Positions 43,937 through 53,005 of a stretch of 64,000 nucleotides of DNA are shown here, one piece after another. Each line of letters starts with the position of its first letter. Within the stretch, counting starts at the first letter, position 1. The notes under the pieces are model-generated. The model was given only the letters and a program-made list of their open reading frames with translations, had not been told where the DNA came from and ran no database searches. Position numbers and translations under genes: made by a program. The stretch is from positions 744,001 through 808,000 of the forward strand of contig NZ_CP162010.1 in assembly GCF_041734645.1 (NCBI RefSeq), in the 5' to 3' direction. This DNA comes from Rodentibacter sp901420285 (GTDB lineage: Bacteria; Pseudomonadota; Gammaproteobacteria; Enterobacterales; Pasteurellaceae).

Positions 43937-46324
43937 ATGCCTTTTAATTTATTCATCCTTGCCGGAGCAATGATTTTTGCCTCCTTTTCGTTGTTAGTTT
44001 TACCGGACTTTCTTTTGTTAACCGATAAAACCCTGTGGCTTTGTCTATTAGTGCTGATTCCGCTCTTATTGAGCGCTTATTTGTGTAAAAAAATATCGAT
44101 TTACCGTATTTTGGTGGTGTTGATTATCATCGTTTCTGCATTAGCCTACGCTCATTCTTTCGCCCTGGATTTATTAAACCAAGCCAATTCGGTCTCGGCT
44201 CGCAAACAGCAATTAAGTTTTACCGTCGAGGAAGTGCTACATCAACAAGCATATCAAACAATCATTGCGCGAGCTCAATTGGCAGAAGGACTGCCGGAAC
44301 AACGTATTTTTTTGAATTGGAAAGCCGAAGAACGGCCTTTTTTAGGCGAACAATGGCAAGGCGAGGTTACTTTGCGCCCGCTTTCTGCAAGATTGAATTT
44401 GGGCGGATTTGATCGACAGCAATGGTATTTTTCCAAAGGTGTTATTGCCGTGGGAACGGTAAAAGAAGCGATTAAAATAGGTGAAAACTTTTCGTGGCGT
44501 ACGACAAAATTACAACGCGCGTTACGACAAACCTCGGATCTGTCGCAACAAGGGCTGTTAATGGCGCTGGCATTTGGCGAACGGGCTTGGTTGGACGATA
44601 CTTCTTGGAAAATTTACCAACAAACTAACACCGCACATTTAATCGCTATTTCCGGTTTACATATCGGCTTGGCGGCGGGCATTGGTTTTTTATTGCTGCG
44701 CGCGTTACAATTTGCACTGCCGACATTGGCTATCCAACCGCTTTTGCCGATATTAAATGGGCTGCTTTTTGCGCTGCTTTATGCGTATTTGGCCGGCTTT
44801 AGCGTACCGACTTTACGTGCCATTTCCGCTTTAGTTTTTGTGGCTTTTATTCAATTTTCACGACGCTATTATTCCGCCTACCAGCTTTTCGTATTAGTGG
44901 TGGCGTTTCTATTGTTTTATGATCCGCTGATGCCCCTTTCTACCAGCTTCTGGCTTTCCGCCGGTGCGGTGGGTTGTTTGATCGTATGGTACCGCTATGT
45001 ACCATTTTCCTTATTTCAATGGCGTCATAAACCTTTTTCGCCCAAAGTTCAGTGGGTTTTAGGGTTATTTCATTTGCAATTCGGTTTGTTAATACTATTC
45101 ACCCCTTTGCAGCTTTTTTTGTTTAACAGCGTGGCAGCAAATGGTTTTTTTGCCAACCTGATTGCTGTGCCATTGTATAGCTTCTTGTTGGTGCCGTTGA
45201 TTTTGTTTGCGGTATTGACCGATGGCGCTTTTTATTCTTGGTCATTGGCAAACGGATTGGCAGAAGCGATTACTCGGCTGATCGCTTTTTTTCAAGGTGA
45301 ACAACTGATATTTTCCTTTAATTCGGCATTAATATTGACTGCAATTTGTAGCTTACTTTTTCTCCTACTGATTCGTTTTATTTATCGTGAACGAGCGATT
45401 TCCCCGCAAAATTGGCAAATTAAACCGTCCCGCGGTTTTACCTTAAATATAATCGAGCCTTGGTCTCCCGTTCGACGGAAAAAAATAACCGCAGGCTTAA
45501 TCGGCATAGCGCTTTTGTGCTTGTCTTCGGTGCTTATTCGACAATGTTCGGCACCGCATTGGCATCTTGACACGCTTGACGTAGGGCAGGGCTTGGCCAC
45601 TTTAATTGTAAAGAATAATCGTGCGATTTTGTATGATACCGGCGCTGCATGGAAAGGCGGTTCTATGGCGGAGCTGGAAATTTTGCCTTATTTGCGGCGC
45701 GAAGGTATTACGCCGGAAAAACTGATTTTAAGCCATGATGATAATGATCATGCCGGCGGTGCAAAAGCAATTTTCGAGGCTTATCCCAATGCGGTGCTAA
45801 TTAGCCCTTCCGCGCAAAGCTACGGTGAAACGTATCGCATCGAATGTTTACAAGGCAAAGTTTGGCACTGGCAAGGTTTATCTTTAACTGTACTCTCTCC
45901 GCAGCACCGCATTGAACGCGCGGAAAATGCGGATTCTTGTGTGATTTTAGTCGAGGACGGCCGTCATCGCGTGTTATTAACGGGCGATGCAGAAATCAAA
46001 AACGAACAAGTATTTGCCCGTTCGCTGGGGAAAATCGATGTGTTACAGGTTGGCCATCATGGGAGTAAAACGTCCACCGGAGAATTTCTGTTAGCGCAAA
46101 GCAAGCCGGATATCGCCGTAATTTCCAGCGGACGCTGGAATCCGTGGAAATTCCCTCATCCTTCGGTGATGGAACGTTTGCGTCGTTATCAAAGTCGGGT
46201 GGAAAATACCGCGGTGTCGGGACAAATCAGAGTGAATTTTTATTCCGAGAAATTGGCGGTTCAACGGGCGCGTCATGCTTTTTCGCCTTGGTATGCGCGG
46301 GAAATTGGATTCTCAAACGAATAA
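43937..46324 (+). CDS. comEC: Competence DNA channel ComEC/Rec2
   Basis: A 795-residue inner-membrane protein forming the channel for transforming DNA (Haemophilus Rec2). Hydrophobic helices fill roughly residues 1-490, including the Competence domain (HLIAISGLHIGLAAGIGFLL), and a metallo-beta-lactamase-like domain follows with LILSHDDNDHAGG. ATG 43937 (MPFNLFIL) is preferred to an upstream TTG. Three repeat copies lie in the 3' part (45551, 45785, 45903). Promoter control by the competence regulon site is expected. Confidence 0.95.
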   Translation: MPFNLFILAGAMIFASFSLLVLPDFLLLTDKTLWLCLLVLIPLLLSAYLCKKISIYRILVVLIIIVSALAYAHSFALDLLNQANSVSARKQQLSFTVEEVLHQQAYQTIIARAQLAEGLPEQRIFLNWKAEERPFLGEQWQGEVTLRPLSARLNLGGFDRQQWYFSKGVIAVGTVKEAIKIGENFSWRTTKLQRALRQTSDLSQQGLLMALAFGERAWLDDTSWKIYQQTNTAHLIAISGLHIGLAAGIGFLLLRALQFALPTLAIQPLLPILNGLLFALLYAYLAGFSVPTLRAISALVFVAFIQFSRRYYSAYQLFVLVVAFLLFYDPLMPLSTSFWLSAGAVGCLIVWYRYVPFSLFQWRHKPFSPKVQWVLGLFHLQFGLLILFTPLQLFLFNSVAANGFFANLIAVPLYSFLLVPLILFAVLTDGAFYSWSLANGLAEAITRLIAFFQGEQLIFSFNSALILTAICSLLFLLLIRFIYRERAISPQNWQIKPSRGFTLNIIEPWSPVRRKKITAGLIGIALLCLSSVLIRQCSAPHWHLDTLDVGQGLATLIVKNNRAILYDTGAAWKGGSMAELEILPYLRREGITPEKLILSHDDNDHAGGAKAIFEAYPNAVLISPSAQSYGETYRIECLQGKVWHWQGLSLTVLSPQHRIERAENADSCVILVEDGRHRVLLTGDAEIKNEQVFARSLGKIDVLQVGHHGSKTSTGEFLLAQSKPDIAVISSGRWNPWKFPHPSVMERLRRYQSRVENTAVSGQIRVNFYSEKLAVQRARHAFSPWYAREIGFSNE

Positions 46325-46363
46325 CGGGTACAATGCCGCCAATTTTTTTACAAGATAATAATT

Positions 46364-48124
46364 ATGCAAAATCAAAAATTACAAGACGATTTTTCTACTG
46401 TGCAGACTTTTAAGCGTTTGTGGCCGATGATTAAGCCTTATAAAGCCGGTTTAGTAGTGGCGGGGGGCGCTTTAGTTTTTAATGCATTGGCAGATTCCGG
46501 TTTGATTTACTTATTAAAACCATTGCTTGACGAAGGTTTCGGCGAGGCTGATCACAGTTTTTTGAAACTGATGGCATTTGTAGTGATCGGGGTGATTTTT
46601 TTGCGTGGTGCCACTAGTTTTGTGTCTAATTATTGTTTGGCTTGGGTGTCGGGCAAAGTGGTGATGAATATGCGTCGTCGCTTGTTTAAGCATTTGATGT
46701 TTATGCCCGTGAGTTTTTTTGATAGCAATCCTACCGGAAAACTTCTTTCGCGCATCACTTATGATTCCGAGATGATTGCCAATTCTTCGTCGAATTCATT
46801 AATTACCATCGTACGCGAAGGCGCCTATATTATTTCCTTGTTGGCGGTAATGTTTTATACCAGTTGGGAATTGACGATCGTGCTTTTTATTATCGGGCCG
46901 ATTATTGCGGTGCTGATTCGAACAGTGTCGAAAATTTTCCGCAAATTAAGTAAAAACATGCAGGATTCCATGGGCGAACTAACCTCTACCACGGAACAGA
47001 TGCTGAAAGGGCATAAAGTGGTGCTATCTTTCGGCGGACAATATGTGGAGGAAGAACGTTTTAATCAGGTGAGTAACGATATGCGTCGTAAAGGCATGAA
47101 AATGGTGACCGCGGATGCGATTTCCGATCCTGTGGTACAAATTATCGCCTCGCTTGCTCTCGCTGCGGTACTTTATCTGGCAACCACGCCCTTAATTGCT
47201 AACGATAATCTGAGCGCAGGTTCTTTTACCGTGGTGTTTTCTTCCATGTTGGCGATGATGCGTCCGTTAAAATCTCTAACTAATGTAAACTCTCAATTTC
47301 AACGTGGAATGGCTGCCTGTCAGACATTATTTGCCATTTTGGATCTCGAACCGGAGAAAGACAACGGCAGTTACAAAGCCGAGCCCGCGAAAGGCGAAGT
47401 GGAATTTAAAAATGTCAGTTTTGCTTATCAAGGCAAAAATGAATTGACACTTAATCATATTTCCTTCAAATTGCCGGCGGGAAAAACTATCGCTTTGGTA
47501 GGGCGTTCCGGTTCTGGTAAATCGACTATCGCCAATTTGGTAACGCGTTTTTACGATATTGAACAAGGCGAAATTTTACTTGACGGCGTGAATATTAAAG
47601 ATTATCGCTTATCTAATTTACGCGAAAATTGCGCGGTGGTTTCACAGCAAGTGCATTTGTTTAACGATACCATTGCCAACAATATTGCTTATGCGGCGAA
47701 AGATAAATATTCCCGTGAAGAAATTATCGCTGCGGCGAAAGCGGCTTATGCACTGGAATTTATCGAAAAATTACCGCAAGGTTTTGATACGGTTATTGGT
47801 GAAAACGGCGCTAGTCTGTCCGGCGGTCAGCGCCAACGTTTAGCAATTGCTCGCGCATTATTGCGCAACTCACCGGTATTGATTTTGGATGAAGCGACTT
47901 CAGCATTAGACACGGAATCCGAACGCGCAATTCAAGCCGCATTGGAAGCATTGAAAAAAGATCGTACTGTATTGGTGATTGCACATCGCTTGTCCACCAT
48001 TGAAAACGCCGATGAAATTTTAGTCATCGATCACGGCGAAATTCGTGAACGCGGCACTCACCAACAATTACTTGATTTAAACGGCGTGTACAAACAGTTG
48101 CATAATATGCAATTTAGTGGTTAA
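46364..48124 (+). CDS. msbA: Lipid A export ABC transporter MsbA
   Basis: A 586-residue half-transporter flipping lipid A-core across the inner membrane. Six N-terminal helices precede the ATPase domain with GRSGSGKSTIANLVTRFYD, LSGGQRQRLAIARALLRN and LILDEATSALDTESE. The length matches E. coli MsbA (582). It precedes lpxK, as in many gammaproteobacteria. Confidence 0.96.
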   Translation: MQNQKLQDDFSTVQTFKRLWPMIKPYKAGLVVAGGALVFNALADSGLIYLLKPLLDEGFGEADHSFLKLMAFVVIGVIFLRGATSFVSNYCLAWVSGKVVMNMRRRLFKHLMFMPVSFFDSNPTGKLLSRITYDSEMIANSSSNSLITIVREGAYIISLLAVMFYTSWELTIVLFIIGPIIAVLIRTVSKIFRKLSKNMQDSMGELTSTTEQMLKGHKVVLSFGGQYVEEERFNQVSNDMRRKGMKMVTADAISDPVVQIIASLALAAVLYLATTPLIANDNLSAGSFTVVFSSMLAMMRPLKSLTNVNSQFQRGMAACQTLFAILDLEPEKDNGSYKAEPAKGEVEFKNVSFAYQGKNELTLNHISFKLPAGKTIALVGRSGSGKSTIANLVTRFYDIEQGEILLDGVNIKDYRLSNLRENCAVVSQQVHLFNDTIANNIAYAAKDKYSREEIIAAAKAAYALEFIEKLPQGFDTVIGENGASLSGGQRQRLAIARALLRNSPVLILDEATSALDTESERAIQAALEALKKDRTVLVIAHRLSTIENADEILVIDHGEIRERGTHQQLLDLNGVYKQLHNMQFSG

Positions 48125-48140
48125 CCACGGATGAATGAAA

Positions 48141-48170
48141 AACGCGAGTTAGAAAACTCGCGTTATTTTA
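48141..48170 (+). terminator. Hairpin between msbA and lpxK
   Basis: AACGCGAGTT and AACTCGCGTT form a perfect 10-base stem with a 4-base loop, followed by ATTTTATTTT. It would end much of the msbA transcript, although lpxK follows 56 bases after msbA. Confidence 0.85.
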
Positions 48171-48196
48171 TTTTGTATGATTAGAAAGGATAGGCT

Positions 48197-49195
48197 ATGC
48201 CATTTTGGTACTCTCATTCTAAACTCGCTTGGCTATTTTTGCCTTTTTCTCTTTTATTTTGGTTACTTAGCCGAATTCGTCGTGCGTTATTTTCTCTCGG
48301 CTTAAAATCCTCTTATCGCGCGCCGAAGCCGGTAGTGATTGTTGGCAATTTATCCGTTGGCGGCAACGGCAAAACGCCGGTAGTGATTTGGTTGGCTGAA
48401 GAATTAAAAAAACGTGGATTGCGCGCGGGGGTGATCTCTCGCGGCTACGGCAGCAAAGCGCAAAACTATCCTTTGCCGGTAACAGCAAACACGGATCCTG
48501 TTAAAGGCGGTGACGAACCCGTATTAATCGCAAAACGCACCGGTGTACCGGTAGTGATTGCGCCGAATCGGCGGCAAGCCATAGAATTGTTGTTAAAGCA
48601 AGCTGAGTGCGATGTCATTATTGCCGACGACGGTTTGCAGCATTACTCGCTACAGCGCGATGTCGAAATAGTCGTAATGGATGCCGAACGTGCGCTGGGC
48701 AACGGTTTTTTATTACCGGCAGGGCCTTTGCGCGAATTACCGAGTCGCTTGAAAAGCGTGGATTTTATTATTACCAACGGCGGCAAAAATCAGTATTCCA
48801 ATGCGGTGCTGAAATTGATCCCCAACTATGCAATTAATTTAAAAACCGACGAGAAGCGCCCATTAAGCGCTTTCCAATGCGGTGCAGCTATCGCCGGCAT
48901 CGGCAACCCGCAACGCTTTTTTACGATGTTGGAAAGGTTGGGAATTCGTTTGAGCGAAACTCAAGCTTTCCGAGATCATCAACATTTTTCTGTGGCTCAG
49001 TTGGAAAAAATAGCATCAAATCAACCGCTCTTTATGACTGAAAAAGATGCCGTAAAGTGCCAAGTTTTTGCTCAAGATAATTGGTGGTATGTGCCGGTGG
49101 AAGGAGAAATCGTCGATGCAGACGAATCCGGCGAAAATCTTGCGTGCTTTTGGGCAAAAATTGAAGCTTTGGTGGAGAAATATCGTCATGGCTGA
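48197..49195 (+). CDS. lpxK: Tetraacyldisaccharide 4'-kinase LpxK
   Basis: A 332-residue kinase phosphorylating the lipid A precursor. The Walker A-like VIVGNLSVGGNGKTPVVIWL and the conserved DDGLQHYSLQRDVEIVVMD are visible. It overlaps ycaR by 8 bases. Two repeat copies, at 48797-48810 (SNAVL) and 48873-48885 (FQCGA), fall in two different reading frames of this gene. Confidence 0.95.
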   Translation: MPFWYSHSKLAWLFLPFSLLFWLLSRIRRALFSLGLKSSYRAPKPVVIVGNLSVGGNGKTPVVIWLAEELKKRGLRAGVISRGYGSKAQNYPLPVTANTDPVKGGDEPVLIAKRTGVPVVIAPNRRQAIELLLKQAECDVIIADDGLQHYSLQRDVEIVVMDAERALGNGFLLPAGPLRELPSRLKSVDFIITNGGKNQYSNAVLKLIPNYAINLKTDEKRPLSAFQCGAAIAGIGNPQRFFTMLERLGIRLSETQAFRDHQHFSVAQLEKIASNQPLFMTEKDAVKCQVFAQDNWWYVPVEGEIVDADESGENLACFWAKIEALVEKYRHG

Positions 49196-49367
49196 AGGCT
49201 TAAATCCCAAATTGCTGGAAATTCTTGCATGCCCGCGTTGTTTGGCGCGCTTGCAATATGATGCGCAACATCAACGTTTGATTTGTCGTTATGAGCGTCT
49301 AGCCTACCCGATTAAAAACGGCGTGCCGCTGTTGCTCGCCGAAAAAGCGGAAACTTTGAAAGAATAA
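49188..49367 (+). CDS. ycaR: YcaR/Trm112-like small protein
   Basis: A 59-residue protein of the Trm112/YcaR family. KLLEILACPRCLARLQYD and the closing YPIKNGVPLLL are typical of this family. It normally lies between lpxK and kdsB, as here. ATG 49188 is used because the frame upstream runs inside lpxK. Confidence 0.92.
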   Translation: MAEGLNPKLLEILACPRCLARLQYDAQHQRLICRYERLAYPIKNGVPLLLAEKAETLKE

Positions 49368-49377
49368 GGAAAAGATT

Positions 49378-50142
49378 ATGACATTTAGCGTAATTATTCC
49401 CGCCCGTTTTGCGTCGTCACGCTTGCCGGGCAAACCACTGGCCGATATTGCCGGCAAGCCGATGATTCAACATGTATTTGAAAAAGCACGGCAGTCCGGC
49501 GCAAGCCGTGTAATTATCGCCACCGATAATAAAAATGTGGCACAAGTGGCAAAAGATTTCGGTGCGGAAGTCTGTATGACTGCCGAACATCATAATTCCG
49601 GTACGGAACGTTTGGCGGAAGTGGTGGAAAAATTAGCCATTGCAGATGACGAAATTATCGTCAATATTCAAGGTGATGAGCCGTTAATTCCGCCGCGAAT
49701 TGTGCGTCAAGTGGCGGAAAACTTAGCCAATTTTAAGGTGAATATGGCAAGCCTTGCGGTGAAAATTCAGGAGCCTCAAGAATTATTTAACCCGAATGTG
49801 GTGAAAGTGTTGACCGATAAAAACGGTTATGTGCTGTATTTTTCCCGTTCGGCGATTCCTTACGACCGCGATCAATTTATGAATTTGCAAGAGCCGGAGA
49901 AGGCGCAACTTGCCGATGTTTATTGGCGCCATATCGGCATTTACGCCTACCGTGCCGGTTTCATTAAACAATACGTGCAATGGGCGCCGACTGAGTTAGA
50001 AAATTTAGAAAAACTTGAACAGTTACGCGTGTTGTGGAACGGCGAACGCATTCATGTGGAATTAGCCCAAGAAGCGCCGGAAGTCGGCGTAGATACGGCA
50101 GAAGACTTGGAGAAAGTACGTTCAATTTTAGCCCGGCATTGA
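49378..50142 (+). CDS. kdsB: CMP-Kdo synthetase KdsB
   Basis: A 254-residue enzyme activating Kdo for LOS core synthesis. IIPARFASSRLPGKPLADI and IVNIQGDEPLIPP are the nucleotide- and metal-binding motifs, and YWRHIGIYAYRAGFI is conserved. It lies 10 bases after ycaR behind AAGGAAAAG. Confidence 0.96.
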   Translation: MTFSVIIPARFASSRLPGKPLADIAGKPMIQHVFEKARQSGASRVIIATDNKNVAQVAKDFGAEVCMTAEHHNSGTERLAEVVEKLAIADDEIIVNIQGDEPLIPPRIVRQVAENLANFKVNMASLAVKIQEPQELFNPNVVKVLTDKNGYVLYFSRSAIPYDRDQFMNLQEPEKAQLADVYWRHIGIYAYRAGFIKQYVQWAPTELENLEKLEQLRVLWNGERIHVELAQEAPEVGVDTAEDLEKVRSILARH

Positions 50143-50245
50143 TTTTTATACGTTCGGTTGCATCTTGCCCATTCGTATTTTCTCGTTCGGGGTTATTTTT
50201 TATTTAAGCGCGTTTAGTCTAATTATTTGTTTTAAAGTGAAATTA

Positions 50246-51394
50246 ATGAAAAGTATTCCTTTTATTTCAACCTTTCTTTTATCGACGTTTACCTTTGGAT
50301 GCTCAAGCAGTGAATCGGATACTCGCTACGGCACCGCATTGAACTCTCAAAATAGCACCGCATTGAACCCAAGCTTTATTGCTTCAATTGACGCGGATGC
50401 TACTTACGATAAGTCCCGCACGCCGGATAATTTTGATGATTACGTACAATTTTTAAAAGGCAAAGCAGCGGCACAAGGTGTGTCGAAATCTGTATTGGCG
50501 GCGCAAAATAATATCCGATATGTGCAAAAGGCAGTGGATTTAGATCGTGCACAAGCGGGCAGCGTTAAAAAACGTGACCCGAATGCACCGCCGATTTTAA
50601 ATCCAAACGGCACGACAAACTATCTCAACAAGGTGCTGACCGATAATAAAGTAGCCATTGCCGAAACGCGTTATTGGGAAACTTTGGAGCCGTTGCAACG
50701 GGCCAGTCAACGTTATGGCGTGCAGCAGGAATATATTTTAGCGCTGTGGGGGATGGAAAGTAGTTTCGGGCATTATCAAGGTAATTATGACGTGCTGTCC
50801 GCTTTGGCTACGTTGGCTTTCGAGGGACGACGCGAGGCTTTGTTCGGGAAAGAATTTATCAATGCGATGAAAATGTTGGAACGCGATCATATTCATCGCG
50901 AACGTATGCTTGGTTCGTGGGCGGGAGCTATGGGGCAAACTCAATTTATGCCGAGTGCGTTTTTAAATTATGCGGCAGACGGCGATGACGACGGCGTGAA
51001 AGATATTTGGACAAACCAATTTGACGCGTTCGCCTCTATTGCGAATTATCTGCATACCGTGGGATGGAATGATAAATTACCTTGGGGAGCGGAAGTGATG
51101 TTAACGCAACCAATGGCGTTATCTTTTGCCGGTGTTGAGAAAGATAAAGCCCGTTCATTAAGCGAGTGGCAAAGCTTAGGCGTAGCGCCTTTGAATTTTA
51201 GTGCGCAAGAGCAAGAAAAATGGCGTGTCCTTGCCGATACGCCGCTTTGGTTAGTTCGCCCGGATAAAGAAGTGGGACGCGTATTTTTGGTATCTAATAA
51301 TTTCCGTACGATTTTAGATTGGAATAAATCTAATTATTTTGCTCTGAGTATCGGTATGTTTGCCGAGCGAATTAAGGACAGAGTGGGATTATAA
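50246..51394 (+). CDS. mltB: Membrane-bound lytic murein transglycosylase B with repeat insert
   Basis: A 382-residue lipoprotein lytic transglycosylase. The signal MKSIPFISTFLLSTFTFGC has its lipobox Cys at position 19. The catalytic domain carries YILALWGMESSFGHYQGNYD with the catalytic Glu and AGAMGQTQFMPSAFLNYA. Between them, about residues 29-41, lies GTALNSQNSTALNPS, encoded by two 24-base repeat units (50331-50368). ATG 50246 is chosen for the signal peptide; an upstream in-frame TTG would bury it. Confidence 0.94.
   Translation: MKSIPFISTFLLSTFTFGCSSSESDTRYGTALNSQNSTALNPSFIASIDADATYDKSRTPDNFDDYVQFLKGKAAAQGVSKSVLAAQNNIRYVQKAVDLDRAQAGSVKKRDPNAPPILNPNGTTNYLNKVLTDNKVAIAETRYWETLEPLQRASQRYGVQQEYILALWGMESSFGHYQGNYDVLSALATLAFEGRREALFGKEFINAMKMLERDHIHRERMLGSWAGAMGQTQFMPSAFLNYAADGDDDGVKDIWTNQFDAFASIANYLHTVGWNDKLPWGAEVMLTQPMALSFAGVEKDKARSLSEWQSLGVAPLNFSAQEQEKWRVLADTPLWLVRPDKEVGRVFLVSNNFRTILDWNKSNYFALSIGMFAERIKDRVGL
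50331..50368. repeat. In-frame double copy of the dispersed repeat inside mltB
   Basis: GCACCGCATTGAAC at 50331-50344 and AGCACCGCATTGAAC at 50354-50368 are 24 bases apart, the same spacing as the tandem array at 23305. They encode GTALN and STALN in the linker after the lipobox Cys, in the same reading frame (STALN) that stays open in the array. Confidence 0.92.
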
Positions 51395-51407
51395 GAATTC
51401 CGGATAC

Positions 51408-51442
51408 AAAAAAAGTGCGGCAAATTAATTGACCGCACTTTT
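51408..51442. terminator. Uptake-signal-pair terminator after mltB
   Basis: AAAAAAAGTGCGGC and GACCGCACTTTT form an inverted pair, the right arm being an exact canonical uptake signal (51432-51440). It lies between convergent mltB and the lipoprotein gene and is flanked by A and T runs, so it should end transcripts both ways. This is the classic Haemophilus terminator form. Confidence 0.85.
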
Positions 51443-51458
51443 GCGTTTTAGAGAGGAA

Positions 51459-52100
51459 TTATTTTGCTGCCGGTGCTTGAGCCGGGGCAGGATTTAATTT
51501 TGCTTCGATTTGCGCGCTAAGTTGTGCTAAAGCTTGCATTTCGTTTTGTAATTGTTGTGCTTTTTCAACGTAAACTTTTTGTTCCGCTTCATCTTTGACA
51601 TTAGCTTGTGCAACTAGTAATTCGCTTGCAAGAGCTAAGACGTTTTTTGTTTTAGTTTGTGCCGATTTAATTAAATCGGATTTAATTTCTAATGCGTCTA
51701 AGCTTGCGATGCTTGCTTGAACGGTTTTATTGAATTCTTCAATTGCTGCCTTAGCTTTGTTTTCATCTTGCGCAACGATTGCAGCTTGTAATTCTTGTTG
51801 TAGTTTTTGTTGGCTTTGCGCTTGCGCTGCACCCTGTTGTTGATTCCACGCAACTAATTTTTCGTAGTCCGCTTTTTCTTGTTCTTCCGCACTTAATGCA
51901 GGCGCTGTTTCAGCTGGTTTTGTTGCCTCAGCCGGTTTTGCCGCCTCGGTTTGTTGTGTGGCTTCAGCCGGTTTTGCTGCCTCGGTTTGTTGTGCAGTTT
52001 CTGGTTTTGCGTTATTTGCAGGTTTGTCCGCGGGTTTATCGCAAGCGGTTAAGAATAACGCGAATAATGCGGTTGCGCTGATTTTGGTAAATTTGTTCAT
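51459..52100 (-). CDS. Putative Ala/Glu-rich lipoprotein
   Basis: A 213-residue predicted lipoprotein of unknown function. The signal ends in FLTAC, a good lipobox with Cys at about position 20. A low-complexity linker rich in Ala, Glu, Lys and Thr (AKPAEATQQTEA repeated) runs to about residue 75, and the rest is predicted helical and Gln/Ala-rich, with coiled-coil character. The linker contains a 36-base in-frame direct duplication (51926-51997), which could vary in length. I do not recognise a family. Confidence 0.7.
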   Translation of the reverse strand: MNKFTKISATALFALFLTACDKPADKPANNAKPETAQQTEAAKPAEATQQTEAAKPAEATKPAETAPALSAEEQEKADYEKLVAWNQQQGAAQAQSQQKLQQELQAAIVAQDENKAKAAIEEFNKTVQASIASLDALEIKSDLIKSAQTKTKNVLALASELLVAQANVKDEAEQKVYVEKAQQLQNEMQALAQLSAQIEAKLNPAPAQAPAAK

Positions 52101-52204
52101 AAATAATCCTTTAAGTTGAAATTTAAGTATATTTTTCTTAGCGGAAAAGCCAAGCCCTGTTAAGACCGTCTATTCTCGGCTTAGTTTCATTATTTTTCAA
52201 GAAT

Positions 52205-52522
52205 TTATTTTAAGTCCGGAATAAATTCTGAAAGTGCGTGAATTTCTTCATCGCTTAAACGTTGTTTAGCCGGATTGCCGGCACCGACAATTTTGCCACT
52301 TTTATGATCAAAAAGTGCGCTTGAAATTTCCTCTGCGTTTAACTGATTGATAATTTTTGATTTGCCCATCGCCGGTTTTTCGCCGCTTTTGCCGTGACAA
52401 GTAGCGCAGGAACGTTTATAAATTTTTTCAGCCTTGGCTAAATTAGGATTAGCGGGGGATTCCGCTTGTACGAAAAAAGAAAAACAACAAAGCGCACCGA
52501 GTAAAAAGTAAATTCGTTTCAT
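52205..52522 (-). CDS. Small periplasmic c-type cytochrome
   Basis: A 105-residue exported protein with a signal peptide (MKRIYFLLGALCCFSFFVQA) and one haem c motif, CATCH, within RSCATCHGKSGEKPAMGKSK. It is of the small monohaem cytochrome c type. It follows the thioredoxin-like gene by 3 bases and so appears to be the last gene of the iron-uptake operon. It may carry electrons for ferric-ferrous cycling, which is inference. Confidence 0.85.
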   Translation of the reverse strand: MKRIYFLLGALCCFSFFVQAESPANPNLAKAEKIYKRSCATCHGKSGEKPAMGKSKIINQLNAEEISSALFDHKSGKIVGAGNPAKQRLSDEEIHALSEFIPDLK

Positions 52523-52525
52523 AAC

Positions 52526-53005
52526 TTATCCTTTAAAAAGTTTATCCAACTCTTTTTGCGGAATTTTTCCCTCAAATTTTGCTTGAATATGGCCGTCTTT
52601 ATCAATAATAAAAGACGTTGGCGTACCGACTAATTGATAACGTTCTGCGGTGATTTTCATTTGATCTTTAATGACCGGTTGTGTGATTTGACGTTTGTTC
52701 ACCACGGCTTGCGTATCGGCTTTTTCGCCGTCCACGTTAATTGCGATCAATTGCACCTTATTTGGATATGCCGCTGCGATGCCTTCCAATTCTTTTAATT
52801 CCGCTACGCAAACGCCGCACGTTTCCGACCAGAAAGTGAGCAGACGTGTACCTTGCCAATCGCTTAACTTCGCTTGTTTGCCTTGCAAGTCGTAGGCGAC
52901 AATTTCCGGCGCTGCGTCGCCGAGACTGGCGGTTTGCTCTTTGCAGCAAACGGTGCAGAGAATTGCCGCACTTAGCGCCAGTAATTTTAATCGCTTATTT
53001 TGCAT
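52526..53005 (-). CDS. TlpA-like thioredoxin-fold protein
   Basis: A 159-residue periplasmic or membrane-anchored thioredoxin-fold protein. A hydrophobic N-terminus precedes the redox motif WSETCGVCVAEL (CGVC), and GTPTSFIIDKDG has the cis-proline TP. ATG 53005 is chosen over an upstream in-frame ATG because it gives a compact signal; its start overlaps the ATPase gene. The C. jejuni P19 locus also has thioredoxin-like genes here. Confidence 0.85.
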   Translation of the reverse strand: MQNKRLKLLALSAAILCTVCCKEQTASLGDAAPEIVAYDLQGKQAKLSDWQGTRLLTFWSETCGVCVAELKELEGIAAAYPNKVQLIAINVDGEKADTQAVVNKRQITQPVIKDQMKITAERYQLVGTPTSFIIDKDGHIQAKFEGKIPQKELDKLFKG

